Shown: positions 25,887 to 35,899, counted from the first letter of the stretch. The stretch is DNA of 64,000 bases from Arenibacter troitsensis (GCF_900177645.1 NZ_FXAO01000004.1:467453-531452), one strand, 5' to 3'. Numbers and translations: made by a program. The notes: generated by a model not told the origin, from the letters alone.

Positions 25887-26600
25887 ATGAATAATTTGAA
25901 CGATAAAGTAGCCTATATTACAGGGGGCTCTAAGGGAATAGGATTTGGAATAGCGTCCACATTATTGAAAGCGGGAATGAAAGTGGCCATTAGTAGCAGG
26001 CTGCTGGAGAATGCGGAAAAAGCCGCCAAAGAACTTGGCCCTGAAGACAAGGTACTTGCCGTTTCCTCAGATGTTTCAAAACTTGGGGACGAACAAGCGG
26101 CAGTTAAAAAGATTTTGGATAAGTGGGGAAAATTGGATGTGATGGTGGCCAATGCAGGAGTGGGACATTTTGCTCCCATAGATCAAATTTCAGACACTCT
26201 ATGGCATGAGATGGTAAATACCAACCTTAACGGAGTATTTCACTCTCTAAAAGCTTCAGTAGAAGCCCTGAAAAAATCTAAAGGATATTATATTACCGTG
26301 GCAAGTTTGGCCGGGACCAACTTTTTTGCCAATGGTGCGGGATATAACGCCACCAAATTTGGGGTAGTAGGTTTTACCCAAGCAGCTATGTTGGATTTAA
26401 GACCCTACGATATTAAGGTTTCTACCATAATGCCCGGTTCGGTGGCCTCTAATTTTAATGGTCATGAACCTTCCAAAGGGGATGCTTGGAAGATACAACC
26501 TGAGGATATCGGTGAACTGGTTTTAGACCTTTTGAAAATGAATCCAAGGACCTTGCCCAGTAAGATTGAGGTAAGACCTACGCGACCCGATAAGAAATAG
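25887..26600 (+). CDS. Short-chain dehydrogenase/reductase (SDR)
   Basis: The 237-residue classic SDR has the dinucleotide motif TGGSKGIGFGIA (residues 12-23), the NAG motif in VANAGVG, the catalytic Ser in VASLAG and the YxxxK pair in GYNATKFGVVG. It oxidises or reduces an alcohol/ketone with NAD(P). The R42 region (AISSRLLENAEKAAKEL) with Arg after the second strand suggests NADP preference. Substrate unknown. It converges with the AddB-like gene, stop codons 2 nt apart. Confidence 0.9.
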   Translation: MNNLNDKVAYITGGSKGIGFGIASTLLKAGMKVAISSRLLENAEKAAKELGPEDKVLAVSSDVSKLGDEQAAVKKILDKWGKLDVMVANAGVGHFAPIDQISDTLWHEMVNTNLNGVFHSLKASVEALKKSKGYYITVASLAGTNFFANGAGYNATKFGVVGFTQAAMLDLRPYDIKVSTIMPGSVASNFNGHEPSKGDAWKIQPEDIGELVLDLLKMNPRTLPSKIEVRPTRPDKK

Positions 26601-26602
26601 GG

Positions 26603-29353
26603 CTATACCTCTTTTTCGGTAAATGGTATCTCCGGATTACCAATTTCAAAAATTAGAGTTTTAAGGGATTCCATAAATTGGGCAATAGTATCTTGGGTAA
26701 TGGAATTATCCTTGTTTCTACTGCCCTTTTTCTCTTTTGTGGCAAATTTGAGCAGACCTGAACTTAAATTTTTAAAAGAAATAATCCCAGCTTCAATACT
26801 ATCAATGGGTTTACTATTGTTGTACATTATAGCATAACACAACAGTTGGAAGGCCTTGCTATAATTGTAGTCCCCAATGGCATCTTCCCAGTCCACAATT
26901 TCAACTTGGGAACTGGTTACATTTCCAGTTTTATAGTCGATTATTCTAAGGACCCCATCCTTTTCATCAATCCGATCCAATTTTCCTTTTAGGGCTACTG
27001 GAAAATCCAGCCCCGGAACATTAATATTCATCCGCAGTGTTTCCTCTACCCCCAATATCCTAATCTGATGCCGTTCCACCTCTGCCAATTCCATTTTTAA
27101 AAAATTTTCCACATACCTAACCACCACATTATATGCAATTAGGTTTTTTCCCCTGGAAATATCGCCATCTGCGAAGCTTTTTGCAAAGTGGCCTAATACT
27201 AGGGGCCTGACATTCTTTTTCATTTCCCTTAACATGGATACTTCCAAATAGGTGTTTAAATAAGGCTTGTAGAGGTCCTCCAAGGTATCGTGTACAATTG
27301 TTCCAAAAGTATTGTTGGCAACGGTTTCCTCCACCTCCAGAATATCGTCTATTCCAAGTAGATTTCGCTTATAAAAATCTATAGGGTTTCTTATATAGTT
27401 ACTCAGGGAAGTTGGGGAAAACCCCTTTTTGGCATGGGCCCTGATCATTTCCATTAGGCTTTCATCCTTGGATATGGTCTGTAACATCTTAATGGAAGGG
27501 GTAATTTCTGGTGCAGCGATAATCTCAGTGATATCTGCCAATTTATTTTCATCGGTTAGCAATTGGGTCAGCAACCTACTTTTCTCCCCTCCCTCCAAAA
27601 CATCGGGTTCCGTATTATATAGCAGGTAGATATTTTTCGCCCGTTGCAATAAACGATAAAAATGATAGGTATATACGGCATCCTTTTCCTTATAGGTAGG
27701 AAGTTTGTAATATTTTTTTAGATCGAAGGGAATAAAGGAATTATTGGACTTGCCCGAAGGGAGTATACCTTCGTTAACCGAGGTTAGAATTACAGTTTCA
27801 AAATCGAGAACCCTACTTTCCAACATTCCCATAATCTGCAAACCCTCCAAGGGCTCTCCCTGAAAATCCAGGGTTTCGTTCCTTACAATTTCCAAATAAA
27901 GGCTTTCCAATGATTTTAGGTCATTGACAAATGAGTATTGTTCTACCATATCCTGAAGCTGATTGAACATGGAGTAAAACTTGTACAAGTACTCCAATCC
28001 AAGGGAATCCTTGGCTTGGGCAAACCTGTCCCTGAGAATTTGGATAATTTGATGACATTTATCCAAAAAAACCTTTCCGGTGACCTCCTCCCGAAAAAAA
28101 AGTAGACTTAGCAAATCTTCATTTTCTTCCCCCAAGGAACTTAAATTATCAGAGGTAATAAAAGCCCAATTCTTTGTTCTGATGGCCTCACTTATCAGGT
28201 TAGCCTTATTTTGTTGATTTTCAGTACACAAAATTTGAATGTAGGGATGAGATAAAAAGTCCAACACCTGCTGAAAATACCAGCCTTGGGAATCCTTTTT
28301 AATATGTAGGGACAGATATTGCGAAAACAAGCTGGCCAAAGGTGTACTCTTTAAAGGATATCCCATGGTAATGTTCACCGTATCCAATTCAGGAGGGATA
28401 GAATTTAAAACTGGGTTCAGCAAGGTTTCATCGCCAAGAACTATAGCGGTATTCTTAAGGATGTTGTTGTCCTCGTTTTTTAGTTGTACCAATAGGTTTC
28501 CAACATACTTGGCCTGGGAAACATTTTTAGGGACCCCTATTATTTTAATCCTCTTTTGGGATAAATAGTTGCTCTCCACGCCCTTTAAGGCCTTCCCCTT
28601 TAACCAGGGCCAGGAATTTAAATGTTGCCTAATAAAGTATCCGGCATCATGTATGGGATCTTCCACAAAATAAGTGTCCCCATCCCAAAAAACATCAGCC
28701 TTTGTCTTGCCCAATATTTCCTGGATTATATAGGATTCAGCCGTATTTAATGCATTAAAGCCGATGAATATATGTGTATAATTCTTGTTATTATCTATAT
28801 AGCCCTTCAACTCTTCACAGGCCGTACGATAAATGAGACCCTGATGGCCTAATTTTTGGGCTTTTAGCAAATCATTAAAGGCCTTATAAAGTGGCTCAAG
28901 ATTATTCCAGAATTTAATGTAATTGGTTATTATTTCAGATTTTTCCTTCTGCAAGGCCCAATGGTTTATTTCTTGGATATTGGCCAAATAAGAAAATATA
29001 TCTTTGGTATCTATTAAATATCTGTCTATCTCATTAAAATCCTGTAATAAGGTCTGCCCCCATTTGGAGAAGGTGTAAAAGTTATCCTTCTCTCCATATT
29101 CCATAGACGAATATGCCTTATAAAGAGTAAAAAGCTGCTCCATATTTGAAGCTGATTGCAGGCTGGATATTTGTTCCACAAAGTCTTCAATACTGTATAT
29201 TTTTGGAGAAAAAATGGTTTTATCAGCCGTATTGGCCATGGTTGTCCTTAAAATAGTCCCTGCACGCTTGCTAGGCAAAACCAAAATTAGGTCGTCTAAG
29301 GAATCGTAGGTCTTTAATAAATCATCAACTACCTGTTGGAGAAAACTTTTCAT
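26603..29353 (-). CDS. AddB-like PD-(D/E)XK nuclease subunit
   Basis: The 916-residue protein has an N-terminal helicase-like remnant (LILVLPSKRAGTILRTTMAN) without a working Walker A. Its C-terminal nuclease domain carries FPVALKGKLDRIDEKDGVLR and IIDYKTG, with Asp and the DYK lysine of the RecB-type core and the YNYSKAFQLLCYAIM helix. It resembles AddB or RexB, which pairs with AddA to process double-strand breaks and feed RecA. The AddA-like partner lies 2.1 kb upstream on the same strand. The Fe-S cysteines of Bacillus AddB are not evident. Confidence 0.85.
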   Translation of the reverse strand: MKSFLQQVVDDLLKTYDSLDDLILVLPSKRAGTILRTTMANTADKTIFSPKIYSIEDFVEQISSLQSASNMEQLFTLYKAYSSMEYGEKDNFYTFSKWGQTLLQDFNEIDRYLIDTKDIFSYLANIQEINHWALQKEKSEIITNYIKFWNNLEPLYKAFNDLLKAQKLGHQGLIYRTACEELKGYIDNNKNYTHIFIGFNALNTAESYIIQEILGKTKADVFWDGDTYFVEDPIHDAGYFIRQHLNSWPWLKGKALKGVESNYLSQKRIKIIGVPKNVSQAKYVGNLLVQLKNEDNNILKNTAIVLGDETLLNPVLNSIPPELDTVNITMGYPLKSTPLASLFSQYLSLHIKKDSQGWYFQQVLDFLSHPYIQILCTENQQNKANLISEAIRTKNWAFITSDNLSSLGEENEDLLSLLFFREEVTGKVFLDKCHQIIQILRDRFAQAKDSLGLEYLYKFYSMFNQLQDMVEQYSFVNDLKSLESLYLEIVRNETLDFQGEPLEGLQIMGMLESRVLDFETVILTSVNEGILPSGKSNNSFIPFDLKKYYKLPTYKEKDAVYTYHFYRLLQRAKNIYLLYNTEPDVLEGGEKSRLLTQLLTDENKLADITEIIAAPEITPSIKMLQTISKDESLMEMIRAHAKKGFSPTSLSNYIRNPIDFYKRNLLGIDDILEVEETVANNTFGTIVHDTLEDLYKPYLNTYLEVSMLREMKKNVRPLVLGHFAKSFADGDISRGKNLIAYNVVVRYVENFLKMELAEVERHQIRILGVEETLRMNINVPGLDFPVALKGKLDRIDEKDGVLRIIDYKTGNVTSSQVEIVDWEDAIGDYNYSKAFQLLCYAIMYNNSKPIDSIEAGIISFKNLSSGLLKFATKEKKGSRNKDNSITQDTIAQFMESLKTLIFEIGNPEIPFTEKEV

Positions 29354-29371
29354 TGGTTAAATCATCATGTA

Positions 29372-29527
29372 TTATAAAGTAAGGACTTGCCTTGCCATAG
29401 CCTGGTACAAATCACGGATCAGGTTTTGGTTATAGCCAAGATTATAACTATCCTTGGCCAAACCTTCCTGCCTCTTCCCAAAAAATAGCTTTAAAGCAAG
29501 TAAACTAACCTCCATCCCAAAATTCAT
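29372..29527 (-). CDS. Possible 51-residue small protein
   Basis: From ATG 29527 the frame reads MNFGMEVSLLALKLFFGKRQ and ends in an amphipathic helix (LIRDLYQAMARQVLTL). It ends 18 nt before the AddB-like gene on the same strand and may be translated with it. The upstream extension to 29641 looks like non-coding sequence. I recognise no family, and coding is uncertain. Confidence 0.35.
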   Translation of the reverse strand: MNFGMEVSLLALKLFFGKRQEGLAKDSYNLGYNQNLIRDLYQAMARQVLTL

Positions 29528-29672
29528 TTTAGAAATTAAAATTCTGTAAATATGGGGTAATTTAATTATAAAAAAAGAGAACGAAAGCATGCGCTCGGTT
29601 CCATTATAGAAAATAAAATAATTTCTGTCCAGGATACGCATTCTGGAAGTTTATCCGTGTTGACTATAAAAC

Positions 29673-29702
29673 AAAAAAAAGCCCCGCTAAATAGCGGGGC
29701 TT
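29673..29702 (-). terminator. Intrinsic terminator of the OmpA porin gene
   Basis: The 10-bp stem AAGCCCCGCT/AGCGGGGCTT with loop AAAT is followed on the minus strand by eight T. It starts 28 nt after the stop of the porin gene and isolates the AddB-like gene from it. Confidence 0.92.
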
Positions 29703-29729
29703 ATTTATAGTTTTAAAACTACTTGGAAA

Positions 29730-31070
29730 TTACTTTACCAAGTTAATTTCAACTCTTCTGTTTTGCTTTCTACCAGCAGCAGTATTGTTTGTAGCAATTG
29801 GCTTATCCTCACCGTAACCTACAGCAGATAATCTAAATTCTTCAATACCTTTTTCTACTAAGAAAGATTTAACTGAAAGTGCTCTTGACTCAGATAATTT
29901 TTGGTTCAAAGAGTTACTTCCTACGCTATCAGTATGACCTTCTACAGTAAATTTAGCAGTAGGATACTCCTTAAGGATAGTGATAATGTCAACCATTACA
30001 GAAGTAGACTCTGCTTTGATAGAAGATTTACCAGTATCGAACAAGATAGTTCTAGCGTAATCGTTCAATTGCTTCTGAACTTCTTCAGTAACTTCAGGAC
30101 AACCTTGGTTAGCTACAGTTCCGGCAACATCTGGACATTTATCATCTTTATCCAATACACCGTCACCATCTTTATCTTGGTAAGGACATCCTTTGTTGGC
30201 AGCAGGACCGGCTTCGTTAGGACAAGCATCATCTTTATCAGCAACACCGTCACCATCAGCATCTGGACAACCAGCTAAAGCAGCAAGACCAGCTTCGTTA
30301 GGACAAGCATCGTCTTTATCAGCAACACCGTCACCGTCAGCATCTGGACATCCGTTCATTTCTTTGGAACCAGCCTCGTTAGGACAAGCATCTTTGCTAT
30401 CCTCAATGCCATCACCATCAGCATCTGGACATCCGTTGAAAATCTCAAGACCAGCAACTTCTGGACAAGCATCGTCTTTGTCATATACTCCGTCACCATC
30501 AGTATCGGTACCACCAAATTTGATAGCTATACCAGCCATATGTTGGAAATGCTTAGCTAAATAATCTTCGAAAGCATGCTTGTAAGAAGATTGTAATGTT
30601 AGACCGATGTTCTCAGTGAACCAAATATTAAGTCCAACACCACCATTTACTGTACCAGCACCAACTTCATCAATCCAAGTGTAACCACCACCAATTTCAA
30701 TAAATGGATCGATTACAGTACTTTTTAAGAAATTATATTTTATTGTACCATCAACAGCATAGTGAGACAAATCGTCAACGCTTGTATCTCCCAATTTATC
30801 AATACGGTTCAAAGAACCTCTTGCTCCAATTGAAAAGCCACTACCTACATACTTTGACACTCCTACATAAGAAATAGAAGGAAGTATGTTCCAATGGTCT
30901 GTTGCGTTAAAGAATTCATTCCCAAAGCTGCTGTAATCTTCGGTAGGGAAAACGTCAATTGCGTTAGCTCCGAAACTTACTTGCCATGGGTTATTCTCGT
31001 CTTGCGCTTGTACGTTGTTAAAACCTACAATAAGTAAGGCAACAACCAATAATTTGCTAAGATGTTTCAT
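29730..31070 (-). CDS. OmpA-family porin with thrombospondin type 3 repeats
   Basis: The 446-residue secreted protein opens [20 protein letters not shown] with cleavage after AQA-like VQAQ. Residues 25-185 are an eight-stranded OmpA-type beta-barrel domain. Five D-x-D-x-D-G-x-x-D type calcium-binding repeats with paired Cys follow ([19 protein letters not shown] and four relatives at about 190-320). The C-terminus is an OmpA peptidoglycan-binding domain with [20 protein letters not shown] and [12 protein letters not shown]. It is probably among the most abundant proteins, in keeping with its perfect promoter (31105-31135) and strong terminator. Start is ATG 31070. Confidence 0.92.
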   Translation of the reverse strand: MKHLSKLLVVALLIVGFNNVQAQDENNPWQVSFGANAIDVFPTEDYSSFGNEFFNATDHWNILPSISYVGVSKYVGSGFSIGARGSLNRIDKLGDTSVDDLSHYAVDGTIKYNFLKSTVIDPFIEIGGGYTWIDEVGAGTVNGGVGLNIWFTENIGLTLQSSYKHAFEDYLAKHFQHMAGIAIKFGGTDTDGDGVYDKDDACPEVAGLEIFNGCPDADGDGIEDSKDACPNEAGSKEMNGCPDADGDGVADKDDACPNEAGLAALAGCPDADGDGVADKDDACPNEAGPAANKGCPYQDKDGDGVLDKDDKCPDVAGTVANQGCPEVTEEVQKQLNDYARTILFDTGKSSIKAESTSVMVDIITILKEYPTAKFTVEGHTDSVGSNSLNQKLSESRALSVKSFLVEKGIEEFRLSAVGYGEDKPIATNNTAAGRKQNRRVEINLVK

Positions 31071-31104
31071 GTTCAATTTTTTAAGTTTAAGTGTTTATTA
31101 GCTG

Positions 31105-31135
31105 CAAATGTAAGTTGTTAAAAATTATTAACAAA
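31105..31135 (-). promoter_or_regulatory. Consensus promoter of the OmpA porin gene
   Basis: On the minus strand TTTG (31135-31132), a 19-nt spacer and TACATTTG (31112-31105) match the Bacteroidota primary-sigma consensus exactly. The start is predicted near 31099, giving a ~28-nt leader. Confidence 0.85.
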
Positions 31136-31487
31136 ATCATTCTCTTAATTTTTTTAACGTATTTCATACCAAAAAAGCCGCATTTAATCGATATTTTCTA
31201 ATTTTCCCACCCTGCCAAACACGGTTATTGTAAAACATAGGTCCAAAAGAGCATTAAATATGACCCCTGTAGGTAACTTCTTGCTTTACCCCTAAGTACC
31301 ACCGAAAGAATAATCCGATGGGATAAAAACTTACAGGCTCGCAATCTGGTAGGTTTACCTCTTAAAAAAAGGACCCAATCCGACAGGATTGCGGACCGAA
31401 TATTTAAGAATAACCCAATCAAATTTACCACAACTCGCAGCCTTATTCTTCTCCATTACGATCCACGGATCCTGACCATAATACCCA
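31136..31487. other. 352-nt gap upstream of the porin promoter
   Basis: No convincing gene. A minus-strand 68-codon frame (31225-31431) has no sensible composition or start. The AddA-like gene ends at 31488, and I see no strong hairpin for it. Confidence 0.5.
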
Positions 31488-34400
31488 TTACTGGATAAAG
31501 TCTGTCGCAATATCCTCATTGATATAGATTAGGATCTTGTTTTCAATTTCGTATCCCATTGCTTCCAGAGCATCTGCATAGGTATAGATTTGTTCATGGT
31601 ATACCGGATTCCTTTTTCCCGTCTTATAATCTATTATGGTTACTTTATTACCCTTGATGACCAACCTGTCCGGGCGAAGCACCTTCCCATTTTTGGTAAG
31701 GATGTCCTGTTCATTCTTAATTAAGCTTCCCTTTAAAAAGTAGGCGTATAATTTTGGATGTTCTGCAATGGCATTTATTCTTTGCTTCATTTCCAAACTA
31801 TCTTCATGGGAGAGGTCACCATTTCTAATTAGCATATCCAAGGCACCGTCAATATCCTCTATGGTCTCTATTAGCCCCATCACATAATGTAGCAAATTTC
31901 CCTTGCTCAGTGCCTTTCCCCGTTGCGTGTCCCATAGGGCACCCGCCTTTGTCAGGATTCTAAATTCAGGTCGCTCTTTATAAGTGCATAAATGGGTTAT
32001 CTTTTCCTGATGATCCCCTGTGTAAAAGGGTTCATCCTGTATTTCAAGATTTCCGAACTGATAACAGGTCTTGGCCTCTTCCCAAATTCCCTTTTCCTTT
32101 AAATAGTGAATAAATAACCCGGAATAGTAATTTGGTTTATGTTCTCCCTTTGTAGTTAGATCTTTTTTGGAAATTACATAGAGCCCCATAATCGCCCTGG
32201 TCAAGGCTACATATAGAAGATTAAAGGCATCCAATTCCAACTTATGCTGTTCTTCATTATAAATGGTTTCCGCAAGAGGTCCATAACCTACAACTTCCTG
32301 TTTCTTGTTGATCAGTATCTCCTCAAAGCCCGCAAAGGAAATAGGATTTACCGGCAGCCATATTTTGGCATCCTTTTCTTCGTATATATTAGTGTTGGCA
32401 AATGGAAAGATTACAATGGGGAATTCCAGCCCCTTGGACTTGTGCACGGTCATTATTTGAACGGCATCCACATTTTCGGGAGCCGTAATGCTTAAACTGT
32501 CCTTTTTCTTATCCCAGTATGCCAAAAAGGCCTGGGTATTGGCTCCCTCCTTCTGTTCCACCTCCAAAACAACGTCCAAGAAATATGTTATATAGGCATC
32601 CGAGCTGTCCCCCATTCCGAATTTTTTTATAGCATATTCCAAGCCATCATAAACCGAGGATTGTCCAATTATATCTATATTAAAACCGTAGGTCCCCATT
32701 AGCAGTTGAGATACCTTGTTCATATTGGCATTAATAAATTGATGCCTGTTTTCAAGTTCCTCTGAAAGGAAACTCAATATTTCATAACACCTTTCCATTT
32801 CCTTTGGCTGAAGACTAAAATGCAATAAATTAACCAGGAACCTTACCTTGGGGTTGCTATTTAACAACAAGGTTTCAGAGGAAATAATGGGGATATTGTT
32901 CTGCATCAGAAAATCTGCCAACAAAATGCCATGCTTTTTCTTACGCGTAAGGATACAAACGTCTTTAAGTGAATAGTTCTTTTCCAAAACCTCTTCCAAG
33001 GTTTTCATCACCAGCTTACAGTATTCCCCATCTTCCTCCTGGGATTCATCGACATCAATAAAGGAAAGCTGTACCAAACCTCCTTTTTTATTATTGTAGT
33101 TTTGATTATTGCCTTCTACAAACAACTTATTATAAACCGTATTCTCCAAAAAGGGACTGGTGACCGTAAAAAAATCGTTGTTAAATTTAATTACCTCTTC
33201 ATGACTCCGATAATTGGCAGGGAGATTGGAGGTGGTTGGTGGAAACACAAACGGATTTTCCTTGAGATTTATGAGGTTTAGGAATTGTTCCGCCTTGCCT
33301 CCCCTCCAGCGGTATATGGCCTGTTTGGCATCGCCAACCAAAAGTAAGGAACCTATTTTTCCTTGATCGTCCTGACTCTCCATGGCGTTGCCTATTAAAG
33401 GTATTAGGTTGTTCCATTGCATTTCGGAGGTGTCTTGAAATTCATCCACAAAATAATGGCGGTACTTTTCCCCTATACGTTCATAAATAAAAGGAGCTGG
33501 CTGATCTTTGATTTCTTTGGAAATAATACTATTGAAAGAAGAGATCGGCAGAAGATCGCGCTCCCGTTCCAAGGTTTTAATTTCCTGTTGAATGGCACTG
33601 AGGACCGTGAGTGGAACAATATTGTTGTACGCGTTCTTAACCAGGGACAATGCATTATAATGGTCCTTAATCTCATTGAACAAACCAATAAACCTTGGAT
33701 GTAGTCCGTCCAGAATATCTTTAATTGGTTGGGGACAGGTCTTGGTGTATAAGGGCTCGGATTCAAAATTTTGTTTCCAACCGGCATTGAAATCCATATT
33801 TAGATCTCCCGAAGCAATTTTGGCAATAAATTTTGGAAAATAGCTGGATTTAAAATTATTGAATTCCAAATCATTGCCTTCAATGATATCGAGTATTTCC
33901 TTTGCCCAAGATAAAATTTTGGATTCGTTGGACTGTATTTGAAGTACCAATTCTTTTTTTAAATCCAAAAAATCATCGATGTCCTTTTCTTCAAGCTTTT
34001 TAAGGTGGGGAGCCTGATTTTCATTGAACAATAAAAACCCGATCTTTTGAAGATCCAAAGCTATATCCCAACTTTTGTCATCGTCAATTTTTTCCAAAGC
34101 AAAATCAATCAACACTTTGGTCAATTGTGCATCGGTACCGGCCTTATTGATCAGTTTGGCAATGGCCTCATCCAACAATAATTTGGTATCCAGTACCACC
34201 TCAAAATTTTGGGGCAATTTTAGGTCTTTGGCAAATGTCCTTATAAGCCTATGGGTAAATTTATCAATGGTGGAGACATCAAAAAAAGCATAATTATGCA
34301 GAATTTCCTTCAGGACTTTTCTGGACCTATTTCGCAGCGTTCCCAAATCTATTCCCAACTCTTGGGAAATATCGGCCAGCATGGATGGAATTTCATTACT

Positions 34401-34610
34401 ATCAGACATTTTACCAAAGGCAAACAGACTTCCTAAAATTCGTTGTTTCATTTCATTTACCGCCTTGTTGGTAAACGTAATGGCCAGTATACTGCGATAG
34501 TTCTTATTAAAATCTGAAGAAAGTATAATTTTTAAATACTCCTTGGCAAGTGTATAGGTCTTCCCAGACCCAGCAGAGGCGTTATATATTTTATAAGGAG
34601 CGTCCTGCAC
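31488..34610 (-). CDS. AddA-like UvrD/RecB helicase-nuclease
   Basis: The 1040-residue SF1A helicase shows Walker A ASAGSGKTYTLAKEY (residues 10-24), motif Ia ITFTNKAVNEMK, Walker B VDEFQDTSEMQW, motif III LLVGDAKQAIYRWRGG, motif IV-V VQIMTVHKSKGLEFPIV and motif VI YVALTRAIMGLYV. A C-terminal PD-(D/E)XK nuclease domain (RPDRLVIKGNKVTIIDYKTG) follows. This is the AddA plan: it unwinds and cuts broken DNA ends. The AddB-like partner is 2.1 kb downstream, with the OmpA porin and its terminator between them, an unusual split for an operon that is normally adjacent. Confidence 0.9.
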   Translation of the reverse strand: MQDAPYKIYNASAGSGKTYTLAKEYLKIILSSDFNKNYRSILAITFTNKAVNEMKQRILGSLFAFGKMSDSNEIPSMLADISQELGIDLGTLRNRSRKVLKEILHNYAFFDVSTIDKFTHRLIRTFAKDLKLPQNFEVVLDTKLLLDEAIAKLINKAGTDAQLTKVLIDFALEKIDDDKSWDIALDLQKIGFLLFNENQAPHLKKLEEKDIDDFLDLKKELVLQIQSNESKILSWAKEILDIIEGNDLEFNNFKSSYFPKFIAKIASGDLNMDFNAGWKQNFESEPLYTKTCPQPIKDILDGLHPRFIGLFNEIKDHYNALSLVKNAYNNIVPLTVLSAIQQEIKTLERERDLLPISSFNSIISKEIKDQPAPFIYERIGEKYRHYFVDEFQDTSEMQWNNLIPLIGNAMESQDDQGKIGSLLLVGDAKQAIYRWRGGKAEQFLNLINLKENPFVFPPTTSNLPANYRSHEEVIKFNNDFFTVTSPFLENTVYNKLFVEGNNQNYNNKKGGLVQLSFIDVDESQEEDGEYCKLVMKTLEEVLEKNYSLKDVCILTRKKKHGILLADFLMQNNIPIISSETLLLNSNPKVRFLVNLLHFSLQPKEMERCYEILSFLSEELENRHQFINANMNKVSQLLMGTYGFNIDIIGQSSVYDGLEYAIKKFGMGDSSDAYITYFLDVVLEVEQKEGANTQAFLAYWDKKKDSLSITAPENVDAVQIMTVHKSKGLEFPIVIFPFANTNIYEEKDAKIWLPVNPISFAGFEEILINKKQEVVGYGPLAETIYNEEQHKLELDAFNLLYVALTRAIMGLYVISKKDLTTKGEHKPNYYSGLFIHYLKEKGIWEEAKTCYQFGNLEIQDEPFYTGDHQEKITHLCTYKERPEFRILTKAGALWDTQRGKALSKGNLLHYVMGLIETIEDIDGALDMLIRNGDLSHEDSLEMKQRINAIAEHPKLYAYFLKGSLIKNEQDILTKNGKVLRPDRLVIKGNKVTIIDYKTGKRNPVYHEQIYTYADALEAMGYEIENKILIYINEDIATDFIQ

Positions 34611-34663
34611 GTAATTTTAGTCGCAAAATAAGCAATATTAAACAGTTCTTAACAAATTATTAG

Positions 34664-34693
34664 TTGAATTTCTATCATAAAACCGTAATTTTG
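34664..34693 (+). promoter_or_regulatory. Promoter of sodA
   Basis: TTG (34664-34666), a 19-nt spacer and TAATTTTG (34686-34693) match the Bacteroidota consensus. The box lies 36 nt before the sodA ATG. Confidence 0.78.
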
Positions 34694-34729
34694 GGAAACA
34701 ACATTTTTTAACATAAAAACAAAAACATT

Positions 34730-35338
34730 ATGGCTTTTGAATTACCTAAATTACCTTATGCGTACGACGCTTTGGAACCACATATTGATGCCAGAACCAT
34801 GGAAATACATCACACCAAGCATCATAATGGGTATACTACCAATTTAAATAATGCTATTGAGGGAACGGATTTGGCAAAAAAATCCATTATGGATATTTTG
34901 ACCAATTTGGACATGTCCAATGCCGCGGTAAGAAACAACGGAGGAGGATTCTACAATCATTCTTTATTTTGGGAAATAATGTCTCCAAATGGTGGCGGGG
35001 AACCTACAGCTGAGCTTGCCGATGCTATAAAATCAGCTTTTGGTTCTTTTGAATCATTTAAGGATGCTTTTTCCAAAGCCGCAGCAACACGCTTCGGCTC
35101 TGGTTGGGCTTGGTTATGTGTCCATAAAGGAGGGAAGCTGGAAATATGCTCAACTCCTAACCAAGACAACCCACTTATGCCAGGAACCGGATGTGACGGT
35201 TTTCCAATTTTAGGCTTGGATGTATGGGAGCATGCCTATTACCTAAATTATCAGAATAGAAGACCAGACTACATCAACGCATTTTTTAATGTAGTTGACT
35301 GGGACAAGGTAGCCGCTTCCTACAAAGCCAATAAATAA
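34730..35338 (+). CDS. sodA: Superoxide dismutase (Mn-type)
   Basis: The 202-residue enzyme shows metal ligands His in [11 protein letters not shown] and [11 protein letters not shown], then Asp and His in [23 protein letters not shown] at residue 77 rather than the AAQ of Fe-type enzymes, and the run [20 protein letters not shown], follow the E. coli SodA pattern, pointing to Mn or a cambialistic enzyme. It dismutes superoxide to oxygen and peroxide in the cytoplasm. It has its own promoter and a strong terminator, so it is a single-gene unit. Two small RNA units on the other strand follow. Confidence 0.95.
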   Translation: MAFELPKLPYAYDALEPHIDARTMEIHHTKHHNGYTTNLNNAIEGTDLAKKSIMDILTNLDMSNAAVRNNGGGFYNHSLFWEIMSPNGGGEPTAELADAIKSAFGSFESFKDAFSKAAATRFGSGWAWLCVHKGGKLEICSTPNQDNPLMPGTGCDGFPILGLDVWEHAYYLNYQNRRPDYINAFFNVVDWDKVAASYKANK

Positions 35339-35447
35339 GGCTTACCATTAACGGGACTTTGAAAATTCTTGGTCAAGAAGCGAATGCTCCAATTGGCCAA
35401 CAGAATAATTCTCTGTAGATTTTTCATGGTATTCCTGGGAATATATT

Positions 35448-35486
35448 AAAGCCCGCTCGTCAAAAATATGACGAGCGGGCTTTTTT
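35448..35486 (+). terminator. Intrinsic terminator of sodA
   Basis: The 12-bp stem GCCCGCTCGTCA/TGACGAGCGGGC closes a 6-nt loop and is followed by six T. Confidence 0.93.
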
Positions 35487-35493
35487 GTATCCT

Positions 35494-35571
35494 AAAAATA
35501 GAAAAGGGTGGAGAAGCCTCCACCCTTTTCGTCCCAAATCTTACCATAAACTTAACCTACTTATGCTATGG
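35494..35571 (-). ncRNA. Small RNA unit, copy B (~78 nt)
   Basis: On the minus strand the unit begins CCATAGCATAAGTAGGTTAA and ends in a perfect 13-bp terminator stem (GAAAAGGGTGGAG/CTCCACCCTTTTC, loop GCTT) plus T-rich tail. The first 38 nt (35534-35571) differ at a single position from copy A (35739-35776). The 5-bp CCATA/TATGG pair closes the conserved part. TATTTTAG and TTTG elements lie exactly 6 nt upstream of its first base. No useful ORF is present; an ATG GTA AGA TTT GGG start inside is shared by both copies. Confidence 0.62.
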
Positions 35572-35576
35572 CGATA

Positions 35577-35607
35577 CTAAAATACTGGTATTGTGAGAAA
35601 TAACAAA
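35577..35607 (-). promoter_or_regulatory. Promoter of small RNA copy B
   Basis: Minus strand: TTTG (35607-35604), 19-nt spacer, TATTTTAG (35584-35577). Only one base differs from TTTG-N19-TAnnTTTG, and the conserved transcript core begins 6 nt after the box. Confidence 0.7.
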
Positions 35608-35703
35608 AATAATTAGAACCTTTTAACCATAATTTTTTTCGATGATGATCAACAATTATCGTTAAAAGTGACTAAATATTAGTTAAAATACTGATTTTCA
35701 GCA

Positions 35704-35776
35704 ATAAAAAAGGCGAAGCTAAGCTCCGCCTTTTTTCCCCAAATCTTACCATGAACTTAACCTACTTATGCTATGG
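35704..35776 (-). ncRNA. Small RNA unit, copy A (~73 nt)
   Basis: The same 38-nt core as copy B starts at 35776. The terminator is GGCGGAGC/GCTTCGCC with loop TTA, followed by six T. On this strand every pair forms, using a G-U; on the opposite strand the same position would be an A-C mismatch, so transcription from the minus strand is supported. The sequence beyond the core differs from copy B while the hairpin shape is kept. A box TACTTTTG (35789-35782) lies at the same 5-nt distance from the core as in copy B. Confidence 0.65.
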
Positions 35777-35781
35777 TCCTC

Positions 35782-35812
35782 CAAAAGTAAACCAAAAGCC
35801 GTGGCGTAAAAA
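35782..35812 (-). promoter_or_regulatory. Promoter of small RNA copy A
   Basis: Minus strand: TTTT (35812-35809), 19-nt spacer, TACTTTTG (35789-35782). The -7 element is perfect and the -33 element has one mismatch. Confidence 0.65.
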
Positions 35813-35899
35813 AGGTTTTAGACAAACGCCTCAATTATAGGTCAAAATACTTTTGGGAAGGTATTATTGAGAGAAAGTTCTTGGATAAATAAGATATCC

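Noticed and set aside
31225-31431. 68-codon minus-strand frame between the porin and AddA-like gene
   Set aside because: No start context, no recognisable fold and unrelated codon composition.
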